Shown here: one piece after another, positions 38,454 through 48,531 of the stretch | Numbering within the stretch: the first letter of the stretch is position 1 | Layout of the letters: each line of letters starts with the position of its first letter | Assembly: GCA_951812785.1 (NCBI GenBank) | Contig: OX638335.1 | Coordinates: 2,037,712-2,101,711, forward strand | DNA from: an uncultured Gammaproteobacteria bacterium | Lineage (GTDB): Bacteria; Pseudomonadota; Gammaproteobacteria; UBA4575 | DNA length: 64,000 nt | Reading direction: 5' to 3' | Notes under the pieces: generated by a model | Seen by the model: the letters and a program-made list of their open reading frames with translations, nothing else | What the model was told of the DNA's origin: nothing | Databases searched by the model: none | Program-made: the position numbers and the translations under genes

Positions 38454-38855
38454 ATGAACGACAAATTAGAACTTAGTCCATTCGTGGTGACATTAAACTC
38501 TGAAAAAGTCATAGAGTATTTTCGCGATCGCCCGCTAAGCCAAAAACAACAAGATGATTTAACTGCTACTGATAAAAAGTTAAACCTAGGTATTGACCTA
38601 GCAGGCGAATTTATTCAGCAGCCCACAGACCAAGATAAAGCTATTTTTATGGCCAATATAATTGTAAACGCATTAAATAGTGATGATGAGACTACTATTG
38701 CCGTGGCATGTGCTTTCCTAGCGACGAGATATATACATTTGAAGCAACTTAAAATCACAGCCCATGAAGGTCGTATCTCAATTGAGTTAATTAATGATCA
38801 GCTTTATGCTGACCCCGTCCCGATAAGGTTTATACCGAAAAAGGACCTTCTTTAG
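38454..38855 (+). CDS. Hypothetical cytoplasmic protein (133 aa)
   Basis: Not recognised. A soluble, acidic 133-residue protein without signal peptide or membrane helix. It starts MNDKLELSPFVVTLNSEKVI, has a helical middle (IFMANIIVNALNSDDETTIA) and a C-terminal beta-like segment (ISIELINDQLYADPVPIRFI). AGGAAAT lies about 10 bases before the ATG. The upstream gap of 337 bases from the PqiA-like gene holds no other gene that I see. Confidence 0.55.
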   Translation: MNDKLELSPFVVTLNSEKVIEYFRDRPLSQKQQDDLTATDKKLNLGIDLAGEFIQQPTDQDKAIFMANIIVNALNSDDETTIAVACAFLATRYIHLKQLKITAHEGRISIELINDQLYADPVPIRFIPKKDLL

Positions 38856-39510
38856 CCTCTGCTAGCAGCTTATCCATCCCCCTACATTACCCAACCTAAT
38901 ACTCAGCACTAGGATTATAAGGCTATTGTTAAGTTGACCATCATCCTTCCAAACCACAATATTGGTTCAGTAACTATATGATTAAACTTGCTTTTTTACT
39001 TAGCTTATCGATGAAAATACTTTATTCCCTGATGATATAGAGGCATTACCATTCAAGTTAAACCCTCAATCGTTTACTTTATTTTTTATCGTTGTGCATT
39101 TACCACATTAGTAATTTGCTGATAAACAAATAGGACGGTGTTTGTCTTATGAAATTACAGCATTAAAGGCTCCTAATACACTGATCTACATTAAATCCTT
39201 ATATTTTTATCTATCATGCTACGTACCATTTTCTCGTGTTGCGCCCAAACAACACTTTCCTAGTTTTATTGGAGAAATACAAAGTCATTGTGGTAAGATC
39301 GCAACGCTTGATAGGTATTAGGCCATATTCATGATTGTAGCTACATTGTGAATACGCACATAAGGAAATGTTCGAAGTCTAGTACTGAGTGGATTTATTA
39401 AGGAAGGGAGCTCTGGTTGTTCTAACTAAGCAACTATTGCTGCATTATCCATTACAAGCAATTACTCGAGTACATTTAACTTAAATATCAAAAAGATGGA
39501 GTACATCTAA
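38856..39510. other. 655-base gap before the porin, no gene seen
   Basis: AT-rich stretch without a convincing coding frame. A 20-codon frame from about 38979 starts like a leader peptide (MIKLAFLLSLSMKILYSLMI) but ends at once. The last part carries the porin ribosome-binding site (GATGGAG, about 10 bases before ATG 39511). A long porin leader or a small RNA could lie here; I see no decisive hairpin. Confidence 0.4.
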
Positions 39511-40812
39511 ATGAAAACTAAACTATTAGGAACAGCGCTTGCGCTAGGCCTAGCTTCAACAGCTGTGACAGCTGGCGGAGTTGGCGGCGGTAACGCAAAC
39601 TCTAGTTGGACTATCTACGGATGGCAAAACTGGTCATATGAATTTCTTGATATCGATAATGGCGGTGCCGGCGGTAGTGACCGTAAAACCCAACGAATCA
39701 GTGGAAACGCAGCAAATATTGGTTTTGCAGCAACTCTTCCGACTGGCATATCTATGGGTGGACAAGAAGTAAAGGTTAATCTCCAATGTGAGCAATTCAC
39801 TTTCCATAACCGTAACAATGGTTCTTCTGACTTCTGTAACAGAAACAGTAAAATCAGCTTAAGCGGTTCTTTTGGTGAATTCATGTTCGGTCAATGGTTG
39901 TTACCTTACAACGAAATGGTTGCACAGTGGGTTGATCCATTCTATGACGCAGGTGCTGATTCAAGTTCTTCAATCATGGGTAACATCGGTGGTAACCAAT
40001 CATTTTTCTATAATGGTGGTTTCACTGCTGCTGCTGCATTAGGTGGTGTTAACTTCGCTAGCCAAGCATTCAATAGACGCCAAGAAGAAGTTGTCCAGTA
40101 CTGGTCTCCTAACTTAAATGGCTTCACTTTCCGCCTTGCAACAAGTAACGCTACTCCTGGCAGCATGTTTAGTGCAGGTGGTGGTAATGTTGGCGCTAAT
40201 AAGCTTGACCCTCGCATTTGGTCAACTGGTGTAGCGTATGAAAACACTCTTGCTAGTGGTGGTAACGTTTGGTTAGCTGCTACATACGAAGTTCATGATG
40301 AGTGGGCAGCTGTAGAATTTGGCTGTAATGACTCTGATGATGAGTCATATCGCTTAGCTGGTCGTTATATCCATTCGTGGGCCAACGGCATGACTACTCA
40401 AATCTCAGCAATGTGGGAAAACCTAGAGTATGACCATGAAGTTTGTGGTCGTAATACAATCGCAACTCACGTTGCAGATGGTAGTGGTAGCTTAGACCTA
40501 GAACGTGATGCATGGTTACTTTCTGGTAAGCAAACATTTGGTAACGGCTTTGATTTCCGTTTCTCATACATGGATGCTGATGAGTATGATTGCTCAACAG
40601 GTTGTACTACTGAAGATGACACAGATGGAACAGCAATGAACCTAGGTGTTTACTACACAATGCCTGCAGGAACTGAGTTTCGTGTTACTTACTCTGAAGT
40701 AGATAACGAAGACAATGCTGCATATGACTTCGGTATTAGTGGTTCTGGTACTAGTGGCCGTACTGGTGATGACGTATCTATGATCGCACTTGGTATCGTT
40801 CAGTGGTTCTAA
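39511..40812 (+). CDS. Outer-membrane porin (Gram-negative porin family)
   Basis: 433 residues: a signal peptide (MKTKLLGTALALGLASTAVTA), then alternating aromatic/hydrophobic strands of a 16-stranded barrel, starting SSWTIYGWQNWSYEF and ending in the aromatic C-terminus GIVQWF required for BAM recognition. The constriction-loop region is around residues 115-150 (WVDPFYDAGADSS). Six cysteines (in LQCEQF, DFCNRN, FGCNDS, EVCGRN and YDCSTGC) are unusual for porins and suggest disulfides in loops. A strong terminator follows, fitting a highly expressed single-gene unit. Confidence 0.88.
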   Translation: MKTKLLGTALALGLASTAVTAGGVGGGNANSSWTIYGWQNWSYEFLDIDNGGAGGSDRKTQRISGNAANIGFAATLPTGISMGGQEVKVNLQCEQFTFHNRNNGSSDFCNRNSKISLSGSFGEFMFGQWLLPYNEMVAQWVDPFYDAGADSSSSIMGNIGGNQSFFYNGGFTAAAALGGVNFASQAFNRRQEEVVQYWSPNLNGFTFRLATSNATPGSMFSAGGGNVGANKLDPRIWSTGVAYENTLASGGNVWLAATYEVHDEWAAVEFGCNDSDDESYRLAGRYIHSWANGMTTQISAMWENLEYDHEVCGRNTIATHVADGSGSLDLERDAWLLSGKQTFGNGFDFRFSYMDADEYDCSTGCTTEDDTDGTAMNLGVYYTMPAGTEFRVTYSEVDNEDNAAYDFGISGSGTSGRTGDDVSMIALGIVQWF

Positions 40813-40845
40813 GCTAAACTCTTAGAACTGTAGTTCTATACAGTT

Positions 40846-40877
40846 AAAACAGGCACCTTCGGGTGCCTGTTTTTTTT
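40846..40877 (+). terminator. Strong rho-independent terminator of the porin gene
   Basis: AAAACAGGCACC, TTCG tetraloop, GGTGCCTGTTTT followed by further T: a 12-bp perfect stem with a UUCG loop. Confidence 0.95.
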
Positions 40878-40956
40878 GCCTACTATAAACAGCTGATTTT
40901 CACTAAACTATCTTGTAATATCCCTGTCTATAAAAATATCACAACAGGTTACCCTA

Positions 40957-41775
40957 ATGCTGAAGAACCCTTTTTATCCATTAACTATATTGTTTTTAAC
41001 TACAAGTGCATGGGCAGAATGCACCCCAGAAACTGTTGAATTTTACTTGGATAAAGGCTTCACACAGGAACAAATAACGCAGCTGTGCTCTCAATCATCT
41101 TCCGAGGCCTCTTCATATCAACCTTATCAAAAACCTATAGTTATCATGCAAGAGGGAGCATCCCCCTCTAGCCGCGGCTTAACGATTGAAGAAAGAAGAG
41201 CCGTTAATGAACTAAAAGGCGGTATTAATGGCAGGTCTATAGAGGTAACAGACACACATATTAATTTCATACAAAAAGTCTGCATTCGTGCAGGAAACTC
41301 ACCCGAAAAAGAACAAAGAATTGATAAATGTATTGATTCTGCATATTCTATTGCTAGAGATGGCTTACGAGTCACCGAGTCTGGCTCTAGCTTATTATTA
41401 TTTGGTCAACAACAAATTACGATTACCAGTAGTAGCATCCAAAGAAAACTTTTGGTCGCCGATCCTTGGGATGCATATCCACCAGATATTCGTTATCTAT
41501 TAAAACGTAAATATGACTCTCAAGAGGCTGGAAATACTACAGATATACCGCTTCGAAAAAATGCTTCTGCTAGCCAAATAGTTAGCGCAATTAGAACTAT
41601 CGCTTCTTCTACAGAACTTAAAAAAACTGGCTCACATAAAAGTGAAGTAGCGAAAGTACTTGATAAAAATTACGTTCCTCCCACTGAAGAAGAGTATATA
41701 GCCTCGCAACCCACATACAAAGAAATACAAAAAGAAAAGAAAAGTAAGAAAAAGTGGTGGAATCCGTTTGACTAA
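40957..41775 (+). CDS. Secreted hypothetical protein with an N-terminal CTPETVEFYLDKGFT motif
   Basis: 272 residues with a signal peptide (MLKNPFYPLTILFLTTSAWA). The mature protein begins ECTPETVEFYLDKGFTQEQI and TQLCSQ, a short Cys-bracketed helix-turn segment that I associate with uncharacterised gammaproteobacterial envelope proteins. A second Cys pair (KVCIRAGNSPEKEQRIDKC) may form a disulfide. The tail is Lys-rich and ends KKKWWNPFD. Function unknown. The porin terminator separates it from the porin. Confidence 0.65.
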   Translation: MLKNPFYPLTILFLTTSAWAECTPETVEFYLDKGFTQEQITQLCSQSSSEASSYQPYQKPIVIMQEGASPSSRGLTIEERRAVNELKGGINGRSIEVTDTHINFIQKVCIRAGNSPEKEQRIDKCIDSAYSIARDGLRVTESGSSLLLFGQQQITITSSSIQRKLLVADPWDAYPPDIRYLLKRKYDSQEAGNTTDIPLRKNASASQIVSAIRTIASSTELKKTGSHKSEVAKVLDKNYVPPTEEEYIASQPTYKEIQKEKKSKKKWWNPFD

Positions 41776-41786
41776 TAGCTAACGCT

Positions 41787-43325
41787 TTACTTGCTCATTA
41801 GAGACTCTTCTTGCATATTCCCAGGAACTGGGATATTCATTAATTCTAGAATAGTAGGCGTGACAGAGCCCAACCCTTTTCCTTTTTCTAGTGTAATTTT
41901 ATTATTTCTATGATTAATCACCATACACGGCACTGGATTAGTCGTATGTTGTGTATGTGGATCACCGGTTAATGCATCATACATTTCATCACAATTACCA
42001 TGATCCGAGGTTAATAGCACGCTAACCTGTTCCTCAATTGCCGCATCCAGCACTCGCCCCACTTCTGTATCCATCACTTCTAACGCTTTAATAATTGCTT
42101 CTGGGACAGCTGTGTGACCGACCATATCACCGTTAGCAAAGTTGACTATTATTAAACTGTGTTCTCTGTCTTCAATTGCTTTGATTACCACGTCAGCCAC
42201 TTCTTTAGCACTCATTTCTGGCTTTAAATCATAAGTGGCCACTTTAGGCGAGGGCACCATAATACGATCTTCACCAGGATAAGGCGTCTCTTTCCCCCCG
42301 TTAATGAAAAATGTGACATGAGGGTACTTCTCTGTTTCAGCACAATGTAACTGCTTCAGACCCATATTGCTCACCACTTCAGCCAATGAGACTCTAGGGT
42401 GCTCAGAGGTAAACGCAACTGGGCTACAAAATGAAGAATGAAACACTGTCATCGTACACATACTAACTGGTTTAAAGGTTCCTAAATCAAACTCCTTAAA
42501 ATCAGGTTCAGCTAATGCGGCCCCTAATTGTCTTGGCCGATCATTCCTAAAGTTAAAAAATATAACCTCATCGTCTTCTTCAATGCGGCAGGTATCTTCA
42601 ATAGCAGTTGGTAATATAAATTCATCAAACACATCCTTTTCATACGACGCCTTAATTGCATCTCTAGGGGAGTTAGCTTGTAACCCGCCATCATTGACTA
42701 ATGCATCCCACGCAAGTTTAGTTCTATCCCAACGTTGATCACGATCCATTGCATAATATCTGCCAATGACACTATGGATCGCTCCATTAGCAGCTTCTAA
42801 TAATTCGTTAATATCATCAAGGAAACTATATGCACTATTAGGACTGGTATCTCTCCCATCGGTAATCATATGAACCGCTGGTTTTACACCATTTAATTTA
42901 CACATGGCCAGTAACGCCTTTAAGTGTTCAATATGAGAATGTACGCCGCCATCAGAAACCAATCCTAATAAATGTATTGGCCTTGATTTTTCTTTTGCGG
43001 ATTTAAGCGCTTTGATAAGCACTGGGTTTTTAAAAAAACTGCCATTATGGATTGCATCATTAATAAGCACTAAATCTTGATGGATAATATTGCCACAACC
43101 CATCGTAATGTGTCCCACCTCAGAGTTACCCATTTGGCCTTCGGGCAAACCTACTGCCGGACCCGAAGCTTCTAATGTTGTGTACGGATAACTTGAAAAA
43201 AACTTATCTAGCCTTGGCGTATTTGCTTGGGTGACAGCATTATTATCCCCATCAGAATTAACGCCATATCCATCCAGGATAATTAGAATCGCGCGTCGAA
43301 CAGCATCATTTTCATTTACAGACAT
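41787..43325 (-). CDS. gpmI: 2,3-bisphosphoglycerate-independent phosphoglycerate mutase
   Basis: Interconverts 3- and 2-phosphoglycerate; alkaline-phosphatase fold with two Mn. 512 residues: metal ligands in LIILDGYGV and GNSEVGHITMG (catalytic Ser), HSHIEHL, DGRDTSPNSA, and the C-terminal NFANGDMVGHTAV and LLTSDHGNCDEM. It lies 12 bases downstream of tatC on the same strand. Confidence 0.97.
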   Translation of the reverse strand: MSVNENDAVRRAILIILDGYGVNSDGDNNAVTQANTPRLDKFFSSYPYTTLEASGPAVGLPEGQMGNSEVGHITMGCGNIIHQDLVLINDAIHNGSFFKNPVLIKALKSAKEKSRPIHLLGLVSDGGVHSHIEHLKALLAMCKLNGVKPAVHMITDGRDTSPNSAYSFLDDINELLEAANGAIHSVIGRYYAMDRDQRWDRTKLAWDALVNDGGLQANSPRDAIKASYEKDVFDEFILPTAIEDTCRIEEDDEVIFFNFRNDRPRQLGAALAEPDFKEFDLGTFKPVSMCTMTVFHSSFCSPVAFTSEHPRVSLAEVVSNMGLKQLHCAETEKYPHVTFFINGGKETPYPGEDRIMVPSPKVATYDLKPEMSAKEVADVVIKAIEDREHSLIIVNFANGDMVGHTAVPEAIIKALEVMDTEVGRVLDAAIEEQVSVLLTSDHGNCDEMYDALTGDPHTQHTTNPVPCMVINHRNNKITLEKGKGLGSVTPTILELMNIPVPGNMQEESLMSK

Positions 43326-43337
43326 TGCAGTTAAATA

Positions 43338-44165
43338 CTAAGGTTTATTTATTTTATTTTCTGGTTCTATTTCATCTAATTCTAGATCCATCTCTTCATC
43401 CGTCATTGCGCGAAAACGTGTGTCTTCAGGCACTGTACGCTTATCTACAATCTTCGACATAATTAAGCCTAACTCAAACAAAAACCAAACAGGAATCGCT
43501 AACAACACTTGTGAAATTACATCCGGCGGGGTTAACAGCATTCCCACAACAAAGGCCGCAACAATGACATAGGACCTAGCGCCTGACAACGCCTCAACAG
43601 TCGTGACACCAGTCATAACCAATACAAATGTAAGCACTGGTACTTCAAATGCGACACCGAAAGCAATAAACAATTTTGTAACAAAATCTAAATACCGACT
43701 TATGTCAGTCATCACAGCAACACCTTCAGGCGTTACCTTGGTAAAAAAACCAAACACAAGCGGGAATACTACAAAATATGCAAACAACATTCCCAAATAA
43801 AATAATATTGAACTCGATGCTAATAGCGGAAGTACTAAACGTTTTTCATGTTTATACAAACCTGGTGCTATAAATGCCCATAGTTGATATAAAATCCACG
43901 GGATTGTTAATACAATCGCTAACAGCATTACCATTTTAAATGGCGTTAAGAATGGTGAAGCAACATCTATCGCTACCATTGTGCTACTTTCAGGGAGGTG
44001 CCTTAATAATGGCTCTGCTAAAAATGAATAAATTTCATTGGCAAATGGAAATAAGCACAGGAGAACTATTACTACTCCAATTAATGTTTTAATCAGTCGG
44101 TCACGCAACTCAACTAAATGCGTGATTAAGGACTCTTGTTTTTCTTCCTGTGTTTCAGTCGTCAT
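43338..44165 (-). CDS. tatC: Twin-arginine translocase subunit TatC
   Basis: 275 residues, six helices; TatC recognises the RR signal peptide. Motifs: SLITHLVELRDRLIKTLIG, the loop FLTPFKM, FIAPGLYKHEKRLVLPLL and GVAFEVPVLTFVLV with the conserved Glu. The C-terminal tail is acidic. Third gene of tatABC. Confidence 0.97.
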   Translation of the reverse strand: MTTETQEEKQESLITHLVELRDRLIKTLIGVVIVLLCLFPFANEIYSFLAEPLLRHLPESSTMVAIDVASPFLTPFKMVMLLAIVLTIPWILYQLWAFIAPGLYKHEKRLVLPLLASSSILFYLGMLFAYFVVFPLVFGFFTKVTPEGVAVMTDISRYLDFVTKLFIAFGVAFEVPVLTFVLVMTGVTTVEALSGARSYVIVAAFVVGMLLTPPDVISQVLLAIPVWFLFELGLIMSKIVDKRTVPEDTRFRAMTDEEMDLELDEIEPENKINKP

Positions 44166-44232
44166 TGACCTAATCTTTATTACGGATAAATCTTAGTAGA
44201 AAGTAAACAAAGTTAACAACAGGTAATGACGG

Positions 44233-44556
44233 CTAGTCATGTTTATTAGAAATTTCATTATGCTTTGTATCAGTACTATCTAATGCCTTTTGAATTTCCT
44301 CTTGGGTTTCTGACTGTGTATCATTAAGAATATTTCTTAGCTGAGAAATTTCGCTCTGCTGCTTTTCTAACATCTCTTTTAGTTCAGCGGCCTTTAATTC
44401 ATTTTCTATATCTGAACGTACAGACATCATCATTCGTTTACCTTTGCCTACCCAGCGACCAATTTTCGCAGCTAATGCTGGTAACTTATCTGGACCAACA
44501 ACTAATAGTGCCACCATGAGGACTATTGCTAGCTCCCAAAAACTAAAATCAAACAT
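44233..44556 (-). CDS. tatB: Twin-arginine translocase subunit TatB
   Basis: 107 residues: N-terminal MFDFSFWELAIVLMVALLVV with the conserved Glu in the helix, GPDKLPALAAKIGRWVGKGK amphipathic helix, and a charged coiled-coil tail. TatB with TatC forms the substrate receptor. 67 bases separate it from tatC. Confidence 0.95.
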   Translation of the reverse strand: MFDFSFWELAIVLMVALLVVGPDKLPALAAKIGRWVGKGKRMMMSVRSDIENELKAAELKEMLEKQQSEISQLRNILNDTQSETQEEIQKALDSTDTKHNEISNKHD

Positions 44557-44579
44557 ACTAATTAACGTATTCTATTTGA

Positions 44580-44759
44580 TTATTTATCTTTAGGTTCTTC
44601 TGAGTCAGTCGTTTTATCAGCTTCTTCATTCTTAACTGCTGATTTAAAATTCTTAATCGCGCCACCAACATCACCGCCCATATTTTTTAAGCGCTTAGTT
44701 CCAAACAATAGTAAAACTATTGCTAAAATTATCAGCAGCTGCCAAATACTAATACTCAT
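44580..44759 (-). CDS. tatA: Twin-arginine translocase subunit TatA
   Basis: 59 residues starting [20 protein letters not shown] then [19 protein letters not shown]: the short helix, FGTKRL hinge and amphipathic helix of TatA, plus a charged tail. TatA multimerises to form the transport path. The stop lies 23 bases before tatB. Confidence 0.95.
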   Translation of the reverse strand: MSISIWQLLIILAIVLLLFGTKRLKNMGGDVGGAIKNFKSAVKNEEADKTTDSEEPKDK

Positions 44760-44800
44760 TACTAGTCTCCTACATTCTTGTCTATTATTAAGTCGCCTTA

Positions 44801-45124
44801 CTAATTTCCTCTATTGGCTTTCTCTTCTAAGCCCGAGAGCCCAAATCTTCGATCTAGCTCCGCTAACACGTCATTAATATCCAAACCTTTATTCACAAGT
44901 AATACCATGCAGTGAAACCAAAGATCGGCTACTTCTTTAGTAAGCTCAATTGAACTTAACCCTTTAGCAGCAATAATTACTTCACTGGATTCTTCACCCA
45001 CTTTTTTTAAAATGTGGTCTAAGCCCTTCTCGTACAAACTTGCCACATAGGACTCATCCGCTTTGGCATCTTTACGCGCAATTAATACTTGTTGTAGTTG
45101 TTCCAGTACTTCCCGATTTTTCAT
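44801..45124 (-). CDS. hisE: Phosphoribosyl-ATP pyrophosphatase
   Basis: Second step of histidine synthesis, PR-ATP to PR-AMP. 107 residues with [32 protein letters not shown] and [17 protein letters not shown] (the MazG-like metal-binding Glu/Asp). Here it is a stand-alone protein; the usual neighbour hisI is not between it and hisF. Confidence 0.95.
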   Translation of the reverse strand: MKNREVLEQLQQVLIARKDAKADESYVASLYEKGLDHILKKVGEESSEVIIAAKGLSSIELTKEVADLWFHCMVLLVNKGLDINDVLAELDRRFGLSGLEEKANRGN

Positions 45125-45208
45125 ACCAATGACTTATATCTTATTGTACTTTTAAGGATATCATACCCGTCTGTCACTAGTGTTCTGATGGTTTAGAGAA
45201 GAGAAAGT

Positions 45209-45982
45209 TTATTCCCGAACGGTAATTCCTTGCTTACGCATATGGGCTTTTGCCTCTCCTATAGAATACTCTCCGAAATGGAAGATACTGGCGGCTAATA
45301 CAGCATCAGCTCGCCCTTTTGAAACACCGTCACTTAAGTGTTGAAGGTTGCCGACACCTCCAGAAGCAATCACAGGAATCGACACTGATTCACTGACTTT
45401 TTTAGTTAGTTCAAGATCAAAACCGGACTTAGTACCATCACGATCCATACTGGTTAATAACAGCTCCCCAGCACCGTAATCCGTCATTTTCACTGCCCAT
45501 TCAATCGCATCAATATTCGTTGGCTTGCGTCCTCCGTGGGTAAATATTTCCCAACTATCTGGCTCGGACGCTGAAGACACTTTTTTAGCATCAATAGATA
45601 CCACGATGCATTGCGAACCCACTTTTTGTGAGGCTTCTTGTACAAATCCTGGGTTATGAACTGCAGCAGTATTAATACCAACTTTATCTGCGCCGGCATT
45701 AAGCATTCTACGAATGTCATCGACATTACGAATACCGCCACCGACAGTTAGAGGAATAAATACTTGTGAGGCGACTTTCTCAACAACATGTTCAATCGTC
45801 TCTCTGTCATCAGAGCTTGCGGTAATATCTAGAAAAGTAATTTCATCGGCGCCTTCAGCATTATACCGCTTAGCTATTTCTACTGGATCACCAGCATCAC
45901 GGATGTCTACGAACTTAACACCTTTTACAACACGTCCAGCATCAACATCGAGACAGGGGATAATACGTTTTGCGAGTGACAT
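45209..45982 (-). CDS. hisF: Imidazole glycerol phosphate synthase cyclase subunit HisF
   Basis: TIM-barrel subunit that uses ammonia from HisH to make imidazole glycerol phosphate and AICAR. 257 residues: [21 protein letters not shown], the catalytic Asp in [40 protein letters not shown] and [12 protein letters not shown]. Spaced 5 bases from hisA. Confidence 0.97.
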   Translation of the reverse strand: MSLAKRIIPCLDVDAGRVVKGVKFVDIRDAGDPVEIAKRYNAEGADEITFLDITASSDDRETIEHVVEKVASQVFIPLTVGGGIRNVDDIRRMLNAGADKVGINTAAVHNPGFVQEASQKVGSQCIVVSIDAKKVSSASEPDSWEIFTHGGRKPTNIDAIEWAVKMTDYGAGELLLTSMDRDGTKSGFDLELTKKVSESVSIPVIASGGVGNLQHLSDGVSKGRADAVLAASIFHFGEYSIGEAKAHMRKQGITVRE

Positions 45983-45987
45983 AAGCT

Positions 45988-46725
45988 TTATGCCATGTGT
46001 TTACTGGCAATTCCTTGGGCTTCCGTTAGATCAATAGTGCCTTCGTATAAAGCTCGACCTACAATCACGCCCACGATTCCTTCTTCATCTGTTTTGCATA
46101 ATCTTTTAATGTCATCGATGTTAGTGACGCCCCCTGATGCAATCACTGGAATATGGATTGCTGCTGCCAGTTCAACCGTTGATTCAACATTTAAGCCTTG
46201 CATCATTCCGTCACGACTGACATCGGTAAACACAATCGATGCCACACCATCAGTCTCAAAGTGTTGGGCCAAATCAACAACATCATGGTGAGATAACTTT
46301 GACCAGCCATCAATAGCAACTTTTCCATTCTTGGCATCTAACCCCACAATAACGTGCCCAGGAAACTCCAAACACAAATCGTTAACAAAGTGAGGTGCGG
46401 TAACAGCACGTGTGCCAATAATGACATATTGCACACCGGCTTCTAGATATTCTTGAACGGTATCTTCATCACGTATTCCACCGCCGACTTGTATTGGAAT
46501 ATCAGGATGGTTGGAAGTAATTGACTTAATAATATCAAAGTTACGTGGTGCACCACTAACCGCACCATCCAAATCGACTAGATGTAATCTTTTAGCACCT
46601 GCTTCAATCCAGCCTTCAGCAACTGCCACTGGATCTTCGTCAAATATAGTTTCATCATCCATTCGGCCCTGACGCAAACGTACGCAGCGGCCTTCTTTAA
46701 TATCTATCGCAGGAATAATAATCAT
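45988..46725 (-). CDS. hisA: ProFAR isomerase HisA
   Basis: TIM-barrel Amadori isomerase of histidine synthesis. 245 residues: [64 protein letters not shown] with the second catalytic Asp, [12 protein letters not shown]. Half-barrel repeat typical of HisA/HisF. Confidence 0.97.
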   Translation of the reverse strand: MIIIPAIDIKEGRCVRLRQGRMDDETIFDEDPVAVAEGWIEAGAKRLHLVDLDGAVSGAPRNFDIIKSITSNHPDIPIQVGGGIRDEDTVQEYLEAGVQYVIIGTRAVTAPHFVNDLCLEFPGHVIVGLDAKNGKVAIDGWSKLSHHDVVDLAQHFETDGVASIVFTDVSRDGMMQGLNVESTVELAAAIHIPVIASGGVTNIDDIKRLCKTDEEGIVGVIVGRALYEGTIDLTEAQGIASKHMA

Positions 46726-46743
46726 ATCGGTTATTAGCTCTGT

Positions 46744-47388
46744 TTAATTGCCGTTCCAGTTTAGAAAGTTAGTAAGTAATTGTAAGCCATTATCAGCACT
46801 TTTTTCAGGGTGGCATTGCATGGCAAATACCTTACCATCTGTAAGTACAGAAGAGAATTCAACGCCATAATCTGTCATGCCTGCTGACTGTTTTGAGTCT
46901 GCAAGACTAACGTAATAGCTATGTACGAAATAAAAATAGCTGTGCTGGTTAACACCAGCCCATATAGGATGATCAATTTTTTGATCAATAGTATTCCAAC
47001 CCATATGGGGGATTTTATGTGCACTAATATCAGCGATTTTAAAGGTATCCGAGAATGCCTTGACCGACCCTTTCAATAACCCCAGACACTCGGTGCCATT
47101 ATTTTCTTGACTATGTTCTAGCAACACCTGCATTCCCATGCATATCCCCAAAAACGGCTTTTCCGAAGCAGCTTTCTGCACAGAACCAGCTAAATCAAAT
47201 TGATTAATCTGTCGCATACAATCTGCCGCCGCGCCTTGTCCAGGGAATACAACACGATCACTATTGCTGATAACACTCGGGTCTCTAGTGATTTGAATAT
47301 CAAAATTACCATTTGATACTTTTGTCAGAGCACTGAATACGGAATGTAGATTACTCATCCCATAATCAACAATAGCTACTTTTTCCAT
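46744..47388 (-). CDS. hisH: Imidazole glycerol phosphate synthase glutaminase subunit HisH
   Basis: Class I glutamine amidotransferase that feeds ammonia to HisF. 214 residues: VAIVDYGMSNLHSV, FPGQGAAADCM, nucleophile Cys in LGICMGMQVLL, and the His-Glu pair in MQCHPEKSADNG. Confidence 0.96.
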   Translation of the reverse strand: MEKVAIVDYGMSNLHSVFSALTKVSNGNFDIQITRDPSVISNSDRVVFPGQGAAADCMRQINQFDLAGSVQKAASEKPFLGICMGMQVLLEHSQENNGTECLGLLKGSVKAFSDTFKIADISAHKIPHMGWNTIDQKIDHPIWAGVNQHSYFYFVHSYYVSLADSKQSAGMTDYGVEFSSVLTDGKVFAMQCHPEKSADNGLQLLTNFLNWNGN

Positions 47389-47445
47389 GGTATAAATATA
47401 ACGACTAAATTGAGCAGCAGATTGACACTCAATCTAACAGGTGCG

Positions 47446-48039
47446 TTATAGCGCTCCCTTGGTAGACGGTAGTTGATCAGACATACGCGGGTCCATTTCA
47501 CACGCAACGCGCAAAGCCCTTCCCAACGCTTTAAAAATTGTTTCAGCAATATGGTGCGCATTACAACCACGTAAGTTATCGACATGCATTGTCACTTGAG
47601 CATGGTTTACAAAACCCTGCAAAAATTCAATGATAAGGTCTACATCAAAATCCCCAATGCGCGCACGCGGGTAATCTGCGTGATATTCAAGGCCTGGTCG
47701 CCCAGAAAAATCTATCACTACTCTGGATAGCGCTTCATCCAAAGGCACATAAGCGTGCCCATAACGGCGCACACCTTTTTTATCACCCATGGCCTTGCTA
47801 AATGCTTGGCCTAATGTAATACCAGCATCTTCAACCGTATGATGTGCGTCAATATGCAGATCTCCTTTGGCTTTAAGCTTGATATCAAACTGGCCATGGC
47901 GGACAACTTGATCGAGCATATGATCAAGAAAAGGGACACCGCTATCTAACTCACCTTTACCTCTACCATCAATATCTAGTTCAACAGAGATTTGAGTTTC
48001 TAATGTGTTTCGTTCAATTTTTGCAGTTCGTGAAGCCAT
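47446..48039 (-). CDS. hisB: Imidazoleglycerol-phosphate dehydratase
   Basis: Manganese enzyme of histidine synthesis; single-domain form (197 residues) without the N-terminal HisN-type phosphatase of E. coli HisB. Metal motifs [56 protein letters not shown] and [16 protein letters not shown]. First gene of the hisBHAF-E-tatABC run. Confidence 0.97.
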   Translation of the reverse strand: MASRTAKIERNTLETQISVELDIDGRGKGELDSGVPFLDHMLDQVVRHGQFDIKLKAKGDLHIDAHHTVEDAGITLGQAFSKAMGDKKGVRRYGHAYVPLDEALSRVVIDFSGRPGLEYHADYPRARIGDFDVDLIIEFLQGFVNHAQVTMHVDNLRGCNAHHIAETIFKALGRALRVACEMDPRMSDQLPSTKGAL

Positions 48040-48093
48040 AACGATTTATTGTGTAGGTAACAGTTATATTTAAAATCTAATTGTAGTGCTAAT

Positions 48094-48531
48094 TTACACT
48101 TCTAGCCAGAAAGTGACAGGCCCATCGTTAGTTAATGTTACTTGCATATCTGCGCCAAATACTCCGTGCTGCACATTGTTATATTCTTTTTTTGCGTAGG
48201 TAATTAACTGCTCAAAATATTGTTTGCCAAACTCAACTGGTACGTTTTTACCAAAACTAGGCCGGTTACCGCGCGCAGTATCTGCTACCAAGGTAAATTG
48301 TGGGACAAGAATCAAACCACCCTGTATATCTAATAAGCTAAGGTTCATTTTATCAGCATTATCAGGAAATATTCGATAATTTACGATACGTTCAAATAAG
48401 CATAAGCATTTTTTAGTCGTATCATCCGATTGTACTGCTACTAAAGCCACAATACCTGTTTCGATGCATGCCACCGTTTGATCATCTATGCTCACCTGTC
48501 CAGCCGTTACGCGTTGTATAAGTCCAATCAT
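48094..48531 (-). CDS. dtd: D-aminoacyl-tRNA deacylase
   Basis: Hydrolyses D-aminoacyl-tRNA and Gly-tRNA-Ala mischarging products. 145 residues: MIGLIQRVTAGQVSIDDQTV, FRI-type segment NYRIFPDNADKMNLSLLDI, the active-site SQ-like motif appearing as VPQFTLVADTARGNRPSF, and the Gly-Pro motif NDGPVTFWLE. Overlaps pip by 4 bases. Confidence 0.95.
   Translation of the reverse strand: MIGLIQRVTAGQVSIDDQTVACIETGIVALVAVQSDDTTKKCLCLFERIVNYRIFPDNADKMNLSLLDIQGGLILVPQFTLVADTARGNRPSFGKNVPVEFGKQYFEQLITYAKKEYNNVQHGVFGADMQVTLTNDGPVTFWLEV

Noticed and set aside
38979-39041. 20-codon leader-like frame MIKLAFLLSLSMKILYSLMI
   Set aside because: Too short, no clear ribosome-binding site, and no following domain in frame.
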